Assembly (NCBI GenBank): GCA_002254565.1
Contig: NJEG01000007.1
Span: 1-43,196 of the forward strand
Length of the DNA: 43,196 nt
Source: Candidatus Altarchaeales archaeon ex4484_2
GTDB lineage: Archaea; Altiarchaeota; Altiarchaeia; IMC4; QMZM01
Reading direction: 5' to 3'
The notes under the pieces were generated by a model. It made no database searches, was not told the DNA's origin, and saw only the letters and a program-made list of their open reading frames with translations. Within the stretch, counting starts at the first letter, position 1. Each line of letters starts with the position of its first letter. Positions 1-8,371 of this stretch are shown piece by piece. The position numbers were made by a program, and so were the translations under genes.

Positions 1-351
1 AACATTAAATCCTTTGGCATATCTAAGCATTACCGGCATAAAACAGCCGGGATGTATTCAGCAACAGGACACCAATACGTCCTCAGCCAGCATCTCCCGT
101 CATCTGCATCAACCACCGATGCTAAACTCGTCTGATATATTATCTGGCCTGGGTAAAGAGGCTCCATATCCACATACAAAAATATTTGCTGTGAAATCTG
201 CAGCTAATCTCACTTACATTGACTGTACATTTCCTCAAAGCTCCAAAGTGATCGCCAATCATTGTTTCCTTATCAGTGAAGAGAGATATTTTGAGCTGAT
301 AATCTGACGAAAACTATTGGTTCATTAGCAGCACCCTTGAATTTTAACGTC
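1..351. other. Intergenic / non-coding stretch at left edge
   Basis: I see no convincing gene here. The 97-aa ORF in the track (14-307, plus strand) has no recognisable domain and no ribosome-binding site that I can see. The opposite strand has only short ORFs. A small hairpin with stem CCGGC/GCCGG and an 8-nt loop lies at 33-50. The stretch follows the 3' end of the long minus-strand operon, so it may be its trailer. Confidence 0.5.
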
Positions 352-1596
352 TTATTCTCCAAAAACAGGAACGTTATCCATAAGATACTGTATCCCAGGA
401 TTACCTATACTTAAATCGTTACCGTTATCAACAACTTTGACGAATGTTCGACTTCCCTGAGGGTATTCATTATTTCCGTTATGCCATGACCAAATATTCA
501 GTCCTTCTGATGAAGGACTTGCTTCTTCCTGCTGGTAAATTGATCTTATTTCTCTAAAGAAGCCGCCGTCAAAACTTGTCGTAACGTATTCTAATCCGAA
601 AGTGCCAGTGTTTTTATAAGGAAGCCCTGGTGTGTCGGGATCATATCTAACCATACTCAACATCCACACCTCTTTTCCGTATTCCACAGCTAAATCCCTT
701 ACAACCTTATTTACCAATCGGTGATGTATATGCCCATATTCACCCCAATTATTATGTGTTATGACTTTTTTAATATTTTCGTCTAGGAAATACGGCCTTA
801 ATTTTGTTTTGATGTTATCATATGTAATCTTTGTTTTTCTAAGCTCCGTATTCAACCAAAAGTTTTTATACTCCTCAATTGATACCTGCCCCCATACAGG
901 CACCCAGTTATTCTTATAATAATCCGGGTGCTGGTTAACAACATTCATGTGTGAGGGTGTTGTGGGGAGGGCTGCCAGTATGAATTTATCGCTTTCCTTC
1001 CAAAAAGGCAGCATCCATAACAGATCATCGTCTTGATGCGCGAAAATTATTATGGTTTCTCCCACCGGCTCAACGCATACCCCGTTTTGGCAAATTTGTT
1101 CTTCTGGACAATTCTGGGGGTCTCCTAACTCCAAACACTTGTCTTCATCATAATTGCCACAGGTTTCAATCTGGTTGCTACCTACACAACGAGTTTGTCC
1201 GCTAGAACATTCATCAGTGCACTCGTCTCCATCACCGCCGCTGACTTCAATACACTCGCTTGTCATTGTATCAACCATACAGCCGCCGGCAATATTTACT
1301 CCACATGGATTCATCGTACAACTCACTCCACCGTAATCCCCACAACCAGAGGGAGGACTACTACTACAACTCACGCAGTTATTGTGTTTATTCACGTAAC
1401 AGATGCCTGGAACACTGCAGATATTATAGATGCAATCCTGATACCCGAAGGACATGGAATAATCGCTGCACTCCGTGATCAGAGAGCAATTAATACATGT
1501 TGGTGTTGTTGTCGGCCCCCCAGGAGAACGGAAAGGGAAATACAGTATATTAACGATATTAACCACCAAAGCCATCAGGAGCAGGACAATAATCAC
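352..1596 (-). CDS. Membrane-anchored Cys-rich protein with PIG-L-type (LmbE-like) deacetylase domain
   Basis: Putative GlcNAc de-N-acetylase of the PIG-L/LmbE family, probably acting outside the cell on an amino-sugar conjugate. One N-terminal membrane segment (VIIVLLLMALVVNIVNIL) is followed by about 150 residues rich in cysteine, then the catalytic domain. The metal site is visible as IIIFAHQDDD (residues about 183-191; the family has AHPDDE) and GEYGHIHH later (the family has HxxH in the same place). The ORF track start at 1695 would overlap the upstream gene by about 100 bp. A GTG at 1596-1594 overlaps the upstream TGA as GTGA, and an AGAGG element lies just before it, so I choose GTG, giving 414 aa. 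It is the last gene of the nine-gene operon. A secreted deacetylase could modify surface glycans, or N-acetylated wall sugars of another cell; the substrate is not known. Confidence 0.75.
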   Translation of the reverse strand: MIIVLLLMALVVNIVNILYFPFRSPGGPTTTPTCINCSLITECSDYSMSFGYQDCIYNICSVPGICYVNKHNNCVSCSSSPPSGCGDYGGVSCTMNPCGVNIAGGCMVDTMTSECIEVSGGDGDECTDECSSGQTRCVGSNQIETCGNYDEDKCLELGDPQNCPEEQICQNGVCVEPVGETIIIFAHQDDDLLWMLPFWKESDKFILAALPTTPSHMNVVNQHPDYYKNNWVPVWGQVSIEEYKNFWLNTELRKTKITYDNIKTKLRPYFLDENIKKVITHNNWGEYGHIHHRLVNKVVRDLAVEYGKEVWMLSMVRYDPDTPGLPYKNTGTFGLEYVTTSFDGGFFREIRSIYQQEEASPSSEGLNIWSWHNGNNEYPQGSRTFVKVVDNGNDLSIGNPGIQYLMDNVPVFGE

Positions 1597-3062
1597 GTAC
1601 TTGATAGACCTCTTCGCCTCAAAACCGCCGCCAGAATAATCAGGATAGTAGAAAAGAGATCCAGTAAACCGCTGACATTCTGATAGCCTCCGCATCCGCT
1701 GACACAGACCGCATTACATTGTTCCCTAGCGCCGTCATCCTCGATTTCAGCACACCAGCCAGAGCAACAGGATTCACAATCCTCCCTGCAGTTCGCATAC
1801 CCCCCGCAGAGCTCGCCCCAGATTTCAAGACAAGCATCGCAGCATTCCTTCTCAGGGTCAAAATCCCCAGAAAGCCACTTACTCTTCGCAGTTGCCTGCG
1901 CAGTAATCTCCCGACCATGGCAGATTCCAGTGCACGAGCACTTATATAGGAGGGTTACATTCAGCGGGGATGTTGTCGTAGTCACGAATTCCTCCACAAC
2001 AACAGTCACAGTATCCGTGTCTTTTTTTTCTACATCAGGGCCTGAGCCGGTGAAAGTCAATGTCACAGTAAAGGTTCCCTCAGCGGTGTATTTGTGGCTG
2101 GTGCTTTCCCCTGAACCAAAGCTGCCGTCCTTGAAATCCCACTTGAAGCCGCCTGTTCCAACAGACTTGCTGGCATCGAAGTAGGCTGTGCCCCCAACAC
2201 CTATAGTAATGGTTTTTTTGTTTACTGTTGTTGAGGTCTCTCCTACGTAGGCTACTGCCTTGAAGTCAACGACCTCAACAGTCACAGTACTCGTGTCTTT
2301 TTTACCTGCATCATCTCCTTCCCCGGTGAAAGTTAAGGTCACAGTAAAGGTTCCCTCAGCGGAGAAGGTATGTGTTGCAGCGGGTGTTGTAGCGTCTACC
2401 GAACCGTCGCCGTCGAAATCCCACCCGAAGCTGCCCTCACCACAAGAGTCGCTGGCATCGAAGTACACCACATCGCCTATGTCAACGGTAACGCTTTTAT
2501 AGTTAACATCTGATGCCGTCTTACCAACCTTGGCCACGGCATTAAACTCCGGCTCAATGGGGCCAACATTTGTAGTATCACAGCCACATCCCCATTTATC
2601 CCCAATGCTGACATGTATATGGTTCCCTTCGTCTAGAAAATACCCCCCTCCACAGTAAGCGAGAGCATCCCGTATTTCAACATCATACATTTCTTTGTTA
2701 AAATCAACTGCATAGGATTGTCCTACACAATTATTGCCGCCGTAGTGGCATGATCCTTCACCGTGGGCACAGGGTGGCCGGCTCCATGAACCGATAACAC
2801 ACCTATCCATCCCCGCTGAATCAGATATCGAGCTTATAGATTTCGCACTCTCAGGGAGGTAGCCCTCCATGCAGATCAGAAGATCCCTCAGTTTATCGGA
2901 CCTGTCACCGCATTGTTCGACTGGGTTTTTTATATCGCTGGTGAGGGTGTACCCATCGCAGACATAACCACCTACTGGGATGGAGAAAACAAAAAGCGAA
3001 ATAATAATTAAACAGCTTATTCCCTTCAGGCCACGCCCAGCTCCCTTAGTTTCTGAATCCAT
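1593..3062 (-). CDS. Secreted M15-like zinc peptidase with two PKD domains and Cys-rich anchored tail
   Basis: N-terminal signal or anchor segment (about residues 14-32), then a domain that looks like the D-Ala-D-Ala carboxypeptidase/hedgehog fold (peptidase M15). SCHYGG...SYAVDF supplies candidate zinc ligands H106 and D120, and DEGNHIHV supplies the E145-x-x-H148 pair with the spacing seen in VanX-type enzymes. A Cys-containing insertion splits the usual HxxGxAxD motif. Two PKD repeats follow (about 175-270 and 275-365, each ending in GTFTVTLTFTG), then a Cys-rich segment and a C-terminal membrane helix with basic RRR. In bacteria such enzymes cut peptidoglycan stem peptides; here the target is unknown. 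The ATG at 3062 overlaps the upstream gene by 37 bp and has an AGGTGAT element before it. The M15 assignment rests on motifs only. Confidence 0.7.
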   Translation of the reverse strand: MDSETKGAGRGLKGISCLIIISLFVFSIPVGGYVCDGYTLTSDIKNPVEQCGDRSDKLRDLLICMEGYLPESAKSISSISDSAGMDRCVIGSWSRPPCAHGEGSCHYGGNNCVGQSYAVDFNKEMYDVEIRDALAYCGGGYFLDEGNHIHVSIGDKWGCGCDTTNVGPIEPEFNAVAKVGKTASDVNYKSVTVDIGDVVYFDASDSCGEGSFGWDFDGDGSVDATTPAATHTFSAEGTFTVTLTFTGEGDDAGKKDTSTVTVEVVDFKAVAYVGETSTTVNKKTITIGVGGTAYFDASKSVGTGGFKWDFKDGSFGSGESTSHKYTAEGTFTVTLTFTGSGPDVEKKDTDTVTVVVEEFVTTTTSPLNVTLLYKCSCTGICHGREITAQATAKSKWLSGDFDPEKECCDACLEIWGELCGGYANCREDCESCCSGWCAEIEDDGAREQCNAVCVSGCGGYQNVSGLLDLFSTILIILAAVLRRRGLSST

Positions 3063-3550
3063 AGTTGAGTATCACCTGGGACTATGAGGACGTCTTTCTC
3101 TTCATTGTTTTCTATGTAGTTAACACGGAGGTATTCCCTGAAAAGCTTGCTCTCTGTTTTCACTTTCTGCACCGAATTGAGTGGTATATCCAGGACCACA
3201 TCAAGCTCCTTGCCGATAATCCTCTTGTTGGTTAAGTACAGGCTCATGTACTTATGGGAGCGTCTCCCCAGCAGGCGACCCCTCTTGGATGGAAACAGGA
3301 CATAACCCTGGTCTATGCTCTCCAGGATTATTGACTCATCCTCATCTGTTCTGGGGGGAATAACCTCCTTCTCAAAAGACATGAAGATGAGATAGCTGCC
3401 GAACACAGCCAACAGCAGGGATAGAAAACCCACTATGAACGGGAAACCAGTCAACAGGTTGTATACCAGAGCCAGAATCAATGCTATAACAAAACCCGCT
3501 ATTACGCCCTTATATCCCAGAGCCCTTAGATCAGATTTATCCAATCTCAT
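3026..3550 (-). CDS. Two-helix membrane protein with PH-like (bPH/GRAM-type) domain
   Basis: 174 aa. Two membrane helices near the N-terminus (about residues 14-32 and 36-56) are followed by a cytoplasmic domain of about 110 residues. Its pattern of a short strand, SLYLTNKRIIG and a following IPLNSVQKV is typical of bacterial/archaeal PH-like domains. Function is unknown; such proteins often act as membrane-associated scaffold or stress proteins. It lies inside the operon between the last VirB6-like gene and the M15-like gene, with a GGGTGG ribosome-binding site before the ATG, so it may be an inner-membrane accessory of the machine. The domain call is by pattern and moderately sure. Confidence 0.65.
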   Translation of the reverse strand: MRLDKSDLRALGYKGVIAGFVIALILALVYNLLTGFPFIVGFLSLLLAVFGSYLIFMSFEKEVIPPRTDEDESIILESIDQGYVLFPSKRGRLLGRRSHKYMSLYLTNKRIIGKELDVVLDIPLNSVQKVKTESKLFREYLRVNYIENNEEKDVLIVPGDTQLWIQKLRELGVA

Positions 3551-3593
3551 AATACCACCCTTAATTATTTAGGTTGAGGAGAAATAAAGGATT

Positions 3594-5171
3594 TCACCAC
3601 ACAGGACCCTTTGGGGGACCAACCGGTTTAGGTGGTGTAATCTTCTCTTTCTTGTATTCCTCGAACTCAGCCTCCTCTGCCATGTCAGCAACGCCTGAAA
3701 GCCATGGAACCTCAAGGGCTGAGAAAGCCACTATCATCATAGCCAGCCAGTCCATTAAACCCATAGCAAACAAAGGCCCTATAATAATCAGGAGATAGCA
3801 CGCCAGACCCATACCCACCCTGAATGCCTGCTCCCCAACCAGTTCCGTTGGCATGTGCACAACAGCTAAGGTGATGCCCACAATAATCAACGCCTCAATG
3901 AATTGGGTGGCAATCCACCAACCCGTCTGGTAGAGCATTTCATTACCCAGCCTCCTGGTTAAATGCAGGGAGTTCAGGAATATGGTGAACGGGAATAGTA
4001 TCGCCCACAATATGACCATAAAGTACCTTAACACCAGTATGGTTGCGGCAAAAAGATAGAAGATTATCTGGAAAAAGGCTATATCCACCAAAGTCATCGT
4101 GTAGGCGGATAGTATGTGGGTGAGGTCTAAGAGCAGCTGCATTATGGGTATGGTCAGGATGATAAGTCCAATGGAGAGAATCATCCTCAAAAGTGTTGAT
4201 TTAGCCCGCGCTCTTCCCAGAGGTGAGGCTGACATGAACAATAGATAAAAGACTGTTACAGCAATGCCGAGTATGTAGAATGGTTCGAGGAGGTGTATGA
4301 AGAAATCCAGTGTGTGGACAACAACCGGCTGGGTAAGGTTAGGTTTAAGCAGGATGAAGTAGTCTATGTCATTGCATATGTCTTCCATCTTATCCAGAAC
4401 ACCTATTTTTATGCCAAGGTATCCTACAAGCACCCGCCCTGAAATCTTCTTGAACTCACCCCTGAATGCTTTAACAACGGGGTATTTGTTACCCCACTTA
4501 TCTAGTTTTCCTAGAAAACTATGTAGTAGACCGGGGTGATGCATTCCTGCTGTACTCGCAACGATACTCTGCGCCCAGAACCCTACCTCATCGGTCGTGT
4601 GGCTTGAGGTCATTACACCCTCAATCCATGTATCGGCTGTGGTGGAGCAGTTCTCGATATCCAAGCCCTCCCTCTCACCCTTAACAGAGGCGTAGATGTG
4701 GTGGCCGTTGTTCATGGTGAAATCAAAGTGTGTGGCAGCTATATCAGAGAGGTTGTCGTTGTCTATGACTCCTGGGGTGTCGGTGTCGAATCTACAACCC
4801 CTCCCCTCCACCAGCGGGCTTTCCGTAAGCTCCGTATACCCCACATCCAGACCCTTCTGGACTACAATCATAGCCCTCTCCCCGGTCACAGAGCATACCT
4901 CCTCTACGGTGGCTTTAAGGGCGTCACATGTGCCCCTCTGCATCAGCTCAGCGTTTTCAATGAATCGCACACAGGGACTGTCTATCCTGCATTCTCTTAT
5001 GTATTTCCCGTATTCAGGTGTCCCTGGTAGAAGCCTGCAGGTGCTTTGCTCCACCCCTGCAAGCCCTTCATTTCCAGGAGACGATTCCCCCAACTCTAAG
5101 GCGCTCACGCTAGCTGATAACAATAAGGCGAACAACGCCAGCAACACCATCCCTCTTTTTCCGTAATCCAT
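3594..5171 (-). CDS. VirB6/TrbL-like polytopic membrane protein with large N-terminal ectodomain (paralogue 5)
   Basis: 525 aa. Signal peptide (MVLLALFALLLSASVSA), about 220 extracytoplasmic residues containing several Cys, then a multi-helix membrane domain. Two motifs are shared with the four genes upstream: LEPFYILGIAVTVFYLLF followed by SPLGRARAK, and LRYFMVILWAILFPFTIFL followed by the helix around QTGWWIATQFIEALIIV. The tail is Pro/Lys-rich (KPVGPPKGPVW). The fold pattern and operon context suggest a VirB6/TrbL-type inner-membrane channel component; family membership is inference. The track start at 5246 overlaps the upstream gene by 71 bp. The ATG at 5171, 4 nt after the upstream stop and behind a GAGGATT element, is a better start. 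Confidence 0.7.
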   Translation of the reverse strand: MDYGKRGMVLLALFALLLSASVSALELGESSPGNEGLAGVEQSTCRLLPGTPEYGKYIRECRIDSPCVRFIENAELMQRGTCDALKATVEEVCSVTGERAMIVVQKGLDVGYTELTESPLVEGRGCRFDTDTPGVIDNDNLSDIAATHFDFTMNNGHHIYASVKGEREGLDIENCSTTADTWIEGVMTSSHTTDEVGFWAQSIVASTAGMHHPGLLHSFLGKLDKWGNKYPVVKAFRGEFKKISGRVLVGYLGIKIGVLDKMEDICNDIDYFILLKPNLTQPVVVHTLDFFIHLLEPFYILGIAVTVFYLLFMSASPLGRARAKSTLLRMILSIGLIILTIPIMQLLLDLTHILSAYTMTLVDIAFFQIIFYLFAATILVLRYFMVILWAILFPFTIFLNSLHLTRRLGNEMLYQTGWWIATQFIEALIIVGITLAVVHMPTELVGEQAFRVGMGLACYLLIIIGPLFAMGLMDWLAMMIVAFSALEVPWLSGVADMAEEAEFEEYKKEKITPPKPVGPPKGPVW

Positions 5172-5175
5172 TCTC

Positions 5176-6252
5176 TCAGTAATCCTCTGGTGGCTTGATG
5201 ACAACCTCCTCCTCCTCAAAGGGCTCCCTCTCAAGTGTTGTTTCACTCACTAGCACAGAACCGCTGCTTAGTGGAGCAGCCTGAACTATCTCGAACATGA
5301 AAATCGACAGCCCCATCCAGTTCATAACACCCATTATCATGAAGGGAACAGCGAACATAAAGATAAGTGATGTAGCGTATATGAACTCCAGCGGGAGATT
5401 AGGTGATATAGCAGGGAGAGTCGCTACTGCTATGGATATAATGAGTAATCCCACAGCCCAGCCCAGCTGCAAAAAAATCCAGATGATAGTCTGCTCGAAC
5501 ATCATCTTCCCCACGTTTCTGGTTAAACCCCATGAATAAAAGAATATGGTTACCGGCAGGAGAACAGCCATCACCCCCGCCATGACGTATCGTACGAACA
5601 GTATCAGATACAGGGCCATCAATAGCACAGTATCCAGGAGGAACAGCTCTATACCACCATACCTGTGTATGAGGGTTATTTTCACGAAGGTATCGAACAG
5701 ATCCTGAGCAGCCGCCTGGAGCGAGCCCAAGGCTATTGTTATGTCAGCGAGGTTCATAATCTGGGATGTCAGGCTCCCGGAAACATAATAAAGCAAATTG
5801 ACGAGTAAAGGGGATACTGAGATGAGAACCAACCCGATAATCAGCTTACCAAACCATTTCTTAGCCTTCGCCCTGTTCAGCGGAGACTGTGAGACAAAGA
5901 GGATATAGAACCCCGTTAACATTATGGCTGCTATATAAAAGGGCTGCATCAGATTAATGAAGAAACCCATGAAATGCTTTATACCCCACATAGGCGGGTT
6001 GGCTTTTATCAGGGAGGGCATATTATCGAATACCGATAAATAAAAGTAATGAACGAGCCTGGACGAGTATATGATAACCCCCTTCCTGGCAAGTTTCGCT
6101 GATTCACTAGTGAATGTCTGGAAAATTCCCGACACCCATGGATGCTGACCAACGCTTCCCTTCGTTTTAGCAGCGGAGACTGAGGAGACAGAGGCTAACA
6201 CTAGCAGGAGCAATACAATAACCACCACCAAATATCTTGTCCTTGTTTTCAT
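5176..6252 (-). CDS. VirB6/TrbL-like polytopic membrane protein (paralogue 4)
   Basis: 358 aa with an N-terminal signal segment (YLVVVIVLLLLVLASVSSVSA) and about six further membrane helices. It carries the shared signatures MQPFYIAAIMLTGFYILF + SPLNRAKAK and VRYVMAGVMAVLLPVTIFFYS + LTRNVGKMMFEQTIIW. The C-terminus is acidic (EREPFEEEEVVIKPPEDY), presumably cytoplasmic. The ATG overlaps the stop of the upstream gene as ATGA, so the two are translationally coupled. I infer a channel-type subunit of the same apparatus as its paralogues. Five related copies in a row exceed the single VirB6 of most conjugation systems. Confidence 0.72.
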   Translation of the reverse strand: MKTRTRYLVVVIVLLLLVLASVSSVSAAKTKGSVGQHPWVSGIFQTFTSESAKLARKGVIIYSSRLVHYFYLSVFDNMPSLIKANPPMWGIKHFMGFFINLMQPFYIAAIMLTGFYILFVSQSPLNRAKAKKWFGKLIIGLVLISVSPLLVNLLYYVSGSLTSQIMNLADITIALGSLQAAAQDLFDTFVKITLIHRYGGIELFLLDTVLLMALYLILFVRYVMAGVMAVLLPVTIFFYSWGLTRNVGKMMFEQTIIWIFLQLGWAVGLLIISIAVATLPAISPNLPLEFIYATSLIFMFAVPFMIMGVMNWMGLSIFMFEIVQAAPLSSGSVLVSETTLEREPFEEEEVVIKPPEDY

Positions 6253-7445
6253 GGTAGAAAGTCACGGAGGTGATGTGACCATATCAGGGGGAATATTATC
6301 AGCATTGCATATATTGTAGCCCCAAGCACGAAATCCACGATATTGACTGTTGCAGGCATAGCCTCATAGAAGTGATGGAGCATGATTTCTGTCCCGGCAA
6401 CTCCCACCACAGACCCTATTGCTCCACCGAGGAGTAAACCCCACCAATTAAGAACCTTTCCCGTCTGCAGCCCAATCTCCGCCGTAGATGGACCAATAGC
6501 CAACACACCCATGAGGTCATACATGCCCCTGAGGTTTGTGAACGATATCTCGGCGTTCAAGACAACATGCTCTTCTATTGTGGTGCCGATACCGACGAAT
6601 ACAACAATGATTAAGGCAATGAATACCTGGAGGAATATCCACACAATCAACTGCTCCAGCAGTTTCTTGCCTATGCCCTTAAACCAGGGGAGGGTGTAGA
6701 ACAAAATCCCCAAAGGGAATAATACCATTAAGAGCGTGATAAGTATGTGCCTCAAACCCAGTATTATGTAGGGTATGAAGGACATAGCAAAAAGCAGGGT
6801 GAGATAAGGGAGGCCAAGATCAGTATACGGTACTGCTGTCAATGCATAAACCCAGAACAGGTTTTGGACTGCACCGCCCAGAGCAGCCTTTACCTCCTCC
6901 CCGCTTACCAGACTGAAAACAGACTCAGTCATCTCCTCAGACAGCCCCAGTAGCAGGTTTATTATGGGTATGGATAGGGAGATAACAACCATCGAAACCA
7001 GCAACCTGAGCAGGATATCCTTTGCCTTAGACCTTGATGAGGGCGATACGGGCATGAAGAGCAGATAAAACCCCACAGTTAATATAAGTAGCACATAAAC
7101 TGGTTGCAGTATCCTTATGAAAAATGCTATGAGTTCAAATATTAAGGCGTCGTGTGGTGAGGGGTTGGATATTATCGCCATATGATAGTTGTTAGGAAAT
7201 GACATAGCATACTTGGGCATGAATCCCCCGTGGATTATTTTAACAACAAGAATCATTCTAAGAAAGTATCCCATACCCTCCCCTATGAAACTGCCGGTGC
7301 CTATTAACCCCTGACCTGTCCAAAAGCCTTTTACACTAGACCATACTCCTGATAAAAAGCCCTGTGAGAAAACGTTCGTGGAGAAGACTATGATTAACAA
7401 CAGAACCATTACTACCTTGTAATCCCTTCCCCGTTCAATTTTCAT
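6249..7445 (-). CDS. VirB6/TrbL-like polytopic membrane protein (paralogue 3)
   Basis: 398 aa. N-terminal hydrophobic segment (VVMVLLLIIVFSTNVFS), a Gly-rich loop, then about seven membrane helices. Shared signatures: LQPVYVLLILTVGFYLLF + SPSSRSKAK, and LRHILITLLMVLFPLGILFY with a following LLEQLIVWIFLQVF. The C-terminus ends in a short basic tail (WSHHLRDFLP), the same -FLP ending as the restored neighbour and close to -KLLPP of paralogue 1. This is the family member with an extra Gly-rich membrane stretch (LLGGAIGSVVGVAG). The start ATG lies 4 nt after the restored stop of the upstream gene. The role as an inner-membrane channel subunit is inferred from shape and context. Confidence 0.72.
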   Translation of the reverse strand: MKIERGRDYKVVMVLLLIIVFSTNVFSQGFLSGVWSSVKGFWTGQGLIGTGSFIGEGMGYFLRMILVVKIIHGGFMPKYAMSFPNNYHMAIISNPSPHDALIFELIAFFIRILQPVYVLLILTVGFYLLFMPVSPSSRSKAKDILLRLLVSMVVISLSIPIINLLLGLSEEMTESVFSLVSGEEVKAALGGAVQNLFWVYALTAVPYTDLGLPYLTLLFAMSFIPYIILGLRHILITLLMVLFPLGILFYTLPWFKGIGKKLLEQLIVWIFLQVFIALIIVVFVGIGTTIEEHVVLNAEISFTNLRGMYDLMGVLAIGPSTAEIGLQTGKVLNWWGLLLGGAIGSVVGVAGTEIMLHHFYEAMPATVNIVDFVLGATIYAMLIIFPLIWSHHLRDFLP

Positions 7446-7544
7446 TTTTTTATGGTAAAAAGTTTCTGAACCATGCGAGCATCAACGCTGGAGTAAGTAC
7501 GAGACTGAACGCACCAACCAACAAAATCAAATCAAATCCGAAAT

Positions 7545-8369
7545 CTAGTATAAATCCAAAATTGCTATTGCAGCAACAGCAACTATCACAGCATTAAATA
7601 TCTGCAGGGAAGACCAGAGTATTGTCTGCTCCAGCATGTTCCTGCCTATGTTCTTGGTGAAACCGAAGGAGTACAGGAATATGGATAATGGGAGGAGTAT
7701 AATCCACAAGAGAACAGCCAGATACCTTAATATAAGCATCAGATACGTCCCCCAGACAAGAAAGAAAAGAGGTAGGAAGGCGTAATACCCTAGCTCTACA
7801 TTAATAAGACAAGACCATATATGCAGCTTTTTTAAACCCTCTATCACCTTATTCAGGGTGTAGGTGTAGTATGCGATATCAGCCTGTCCCAGAACAGATG
7901 AGGTGATGTTCTCTGTTATATAGAGGGTTATGGTCATTATTTGAGGAGCCAGTGATATCAAAACCAGTGAAATAAACAGCTTAACCAGCATGGATTTCGC
8001 TTTATTCCTCCCTGAGGGAGATGATGAAACAAGTATGAGATAAAACCCGGTTATCGATATGGCAAGCACATAGAATGGTTGTAGAAGCGAAACAAAAAAT
8101 CTTATTAAATCCAGCACTATAGGATCCTGGGGTGAGGGATTCATCAAAATAAAATCCCCCAGGTTAGCTGATAGCGCATCAAGCCCCCTGGTAGCATATC
8201 CGGAAGCAGCCAGGTAGTAAACCAATCTCTTTACCACATACACTGTAGTCTTAGCTACGCCTTTGGCAGCTGACTTCCCAGGATAATCTCCTGCACAAAC
8301 AAAAACAACGATAAATGAGAGTATCAATAACGCTGCTATGACCAGGACGTATCTTCTCTCTTTTTTCAT
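7545..8369 (-). CDS. VirB6/TrbL-like polytopic membrane protein (paralogue 2), C-terminus cut off by a frameshift
   Basis: 274 aa as read, with a signal segment (LVIAALLILSFIVVFVCA) and about six membrane helices. It has the family signatures LQPFYVLAISITGFYLILVS + SPSGRNKAK and LRYLAVLLWIILLPLSIFLYS + MLEQTILW. It stops early at AIAILDLY compared with its paralogues. Just before the stop is a T4 run (plus-strand A4 at 7558-7561). Adding one T continues the frame into FILDFGFDLILLVGAF and ends ...AWFRNFLP at 7450, matching the ending of paralogue 3 and leaving 4 nt to the next ATG. The intact gene would be about 306 aa, 7450-8369. This is either a recent frameshift or a sequencing error. Confidence 0.7.
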   Translation of the reverse strand: MKKERRYVLVIAALLILSFIVVFVCAGDYPGKSAAKGVAKTTVYVVKRLVYYLAASGYATRGLDALSANLGDFILMNPSPQDPIVLDLIRFFVSLLQPFYVLAISITGFYLILVSSSPSGRNKAKSMLVKLFISLVLISLAPQIMTITLYITENITSSVLGQADIAYYTYTLNKVIEGLKKLHIWSCLINVELGYYAFLPLFFLVWGTYLMLILRYLAVLLWIILLPLSIFLYSFGFTKNIGRNMLEQTILWSSLQIFNAVIVAVAAIAILDLY

Positions 8370-8371
8370 GG

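Noticed and set aside
14-307. 97-aa plus-strand ORF at the left edge
   Set aside because: No domain, no clear ribosome-binding site, and ordinary non-coding look; treated as intergenic.
1154-1683. Plus-strand ORFs of 60-162 aa opposite the PIG-L-like gene
   Set aside because: They are antisense shadows of a Cys-rich coding sequence; the minus-strand frame has recognisable motifs and operon spacing.
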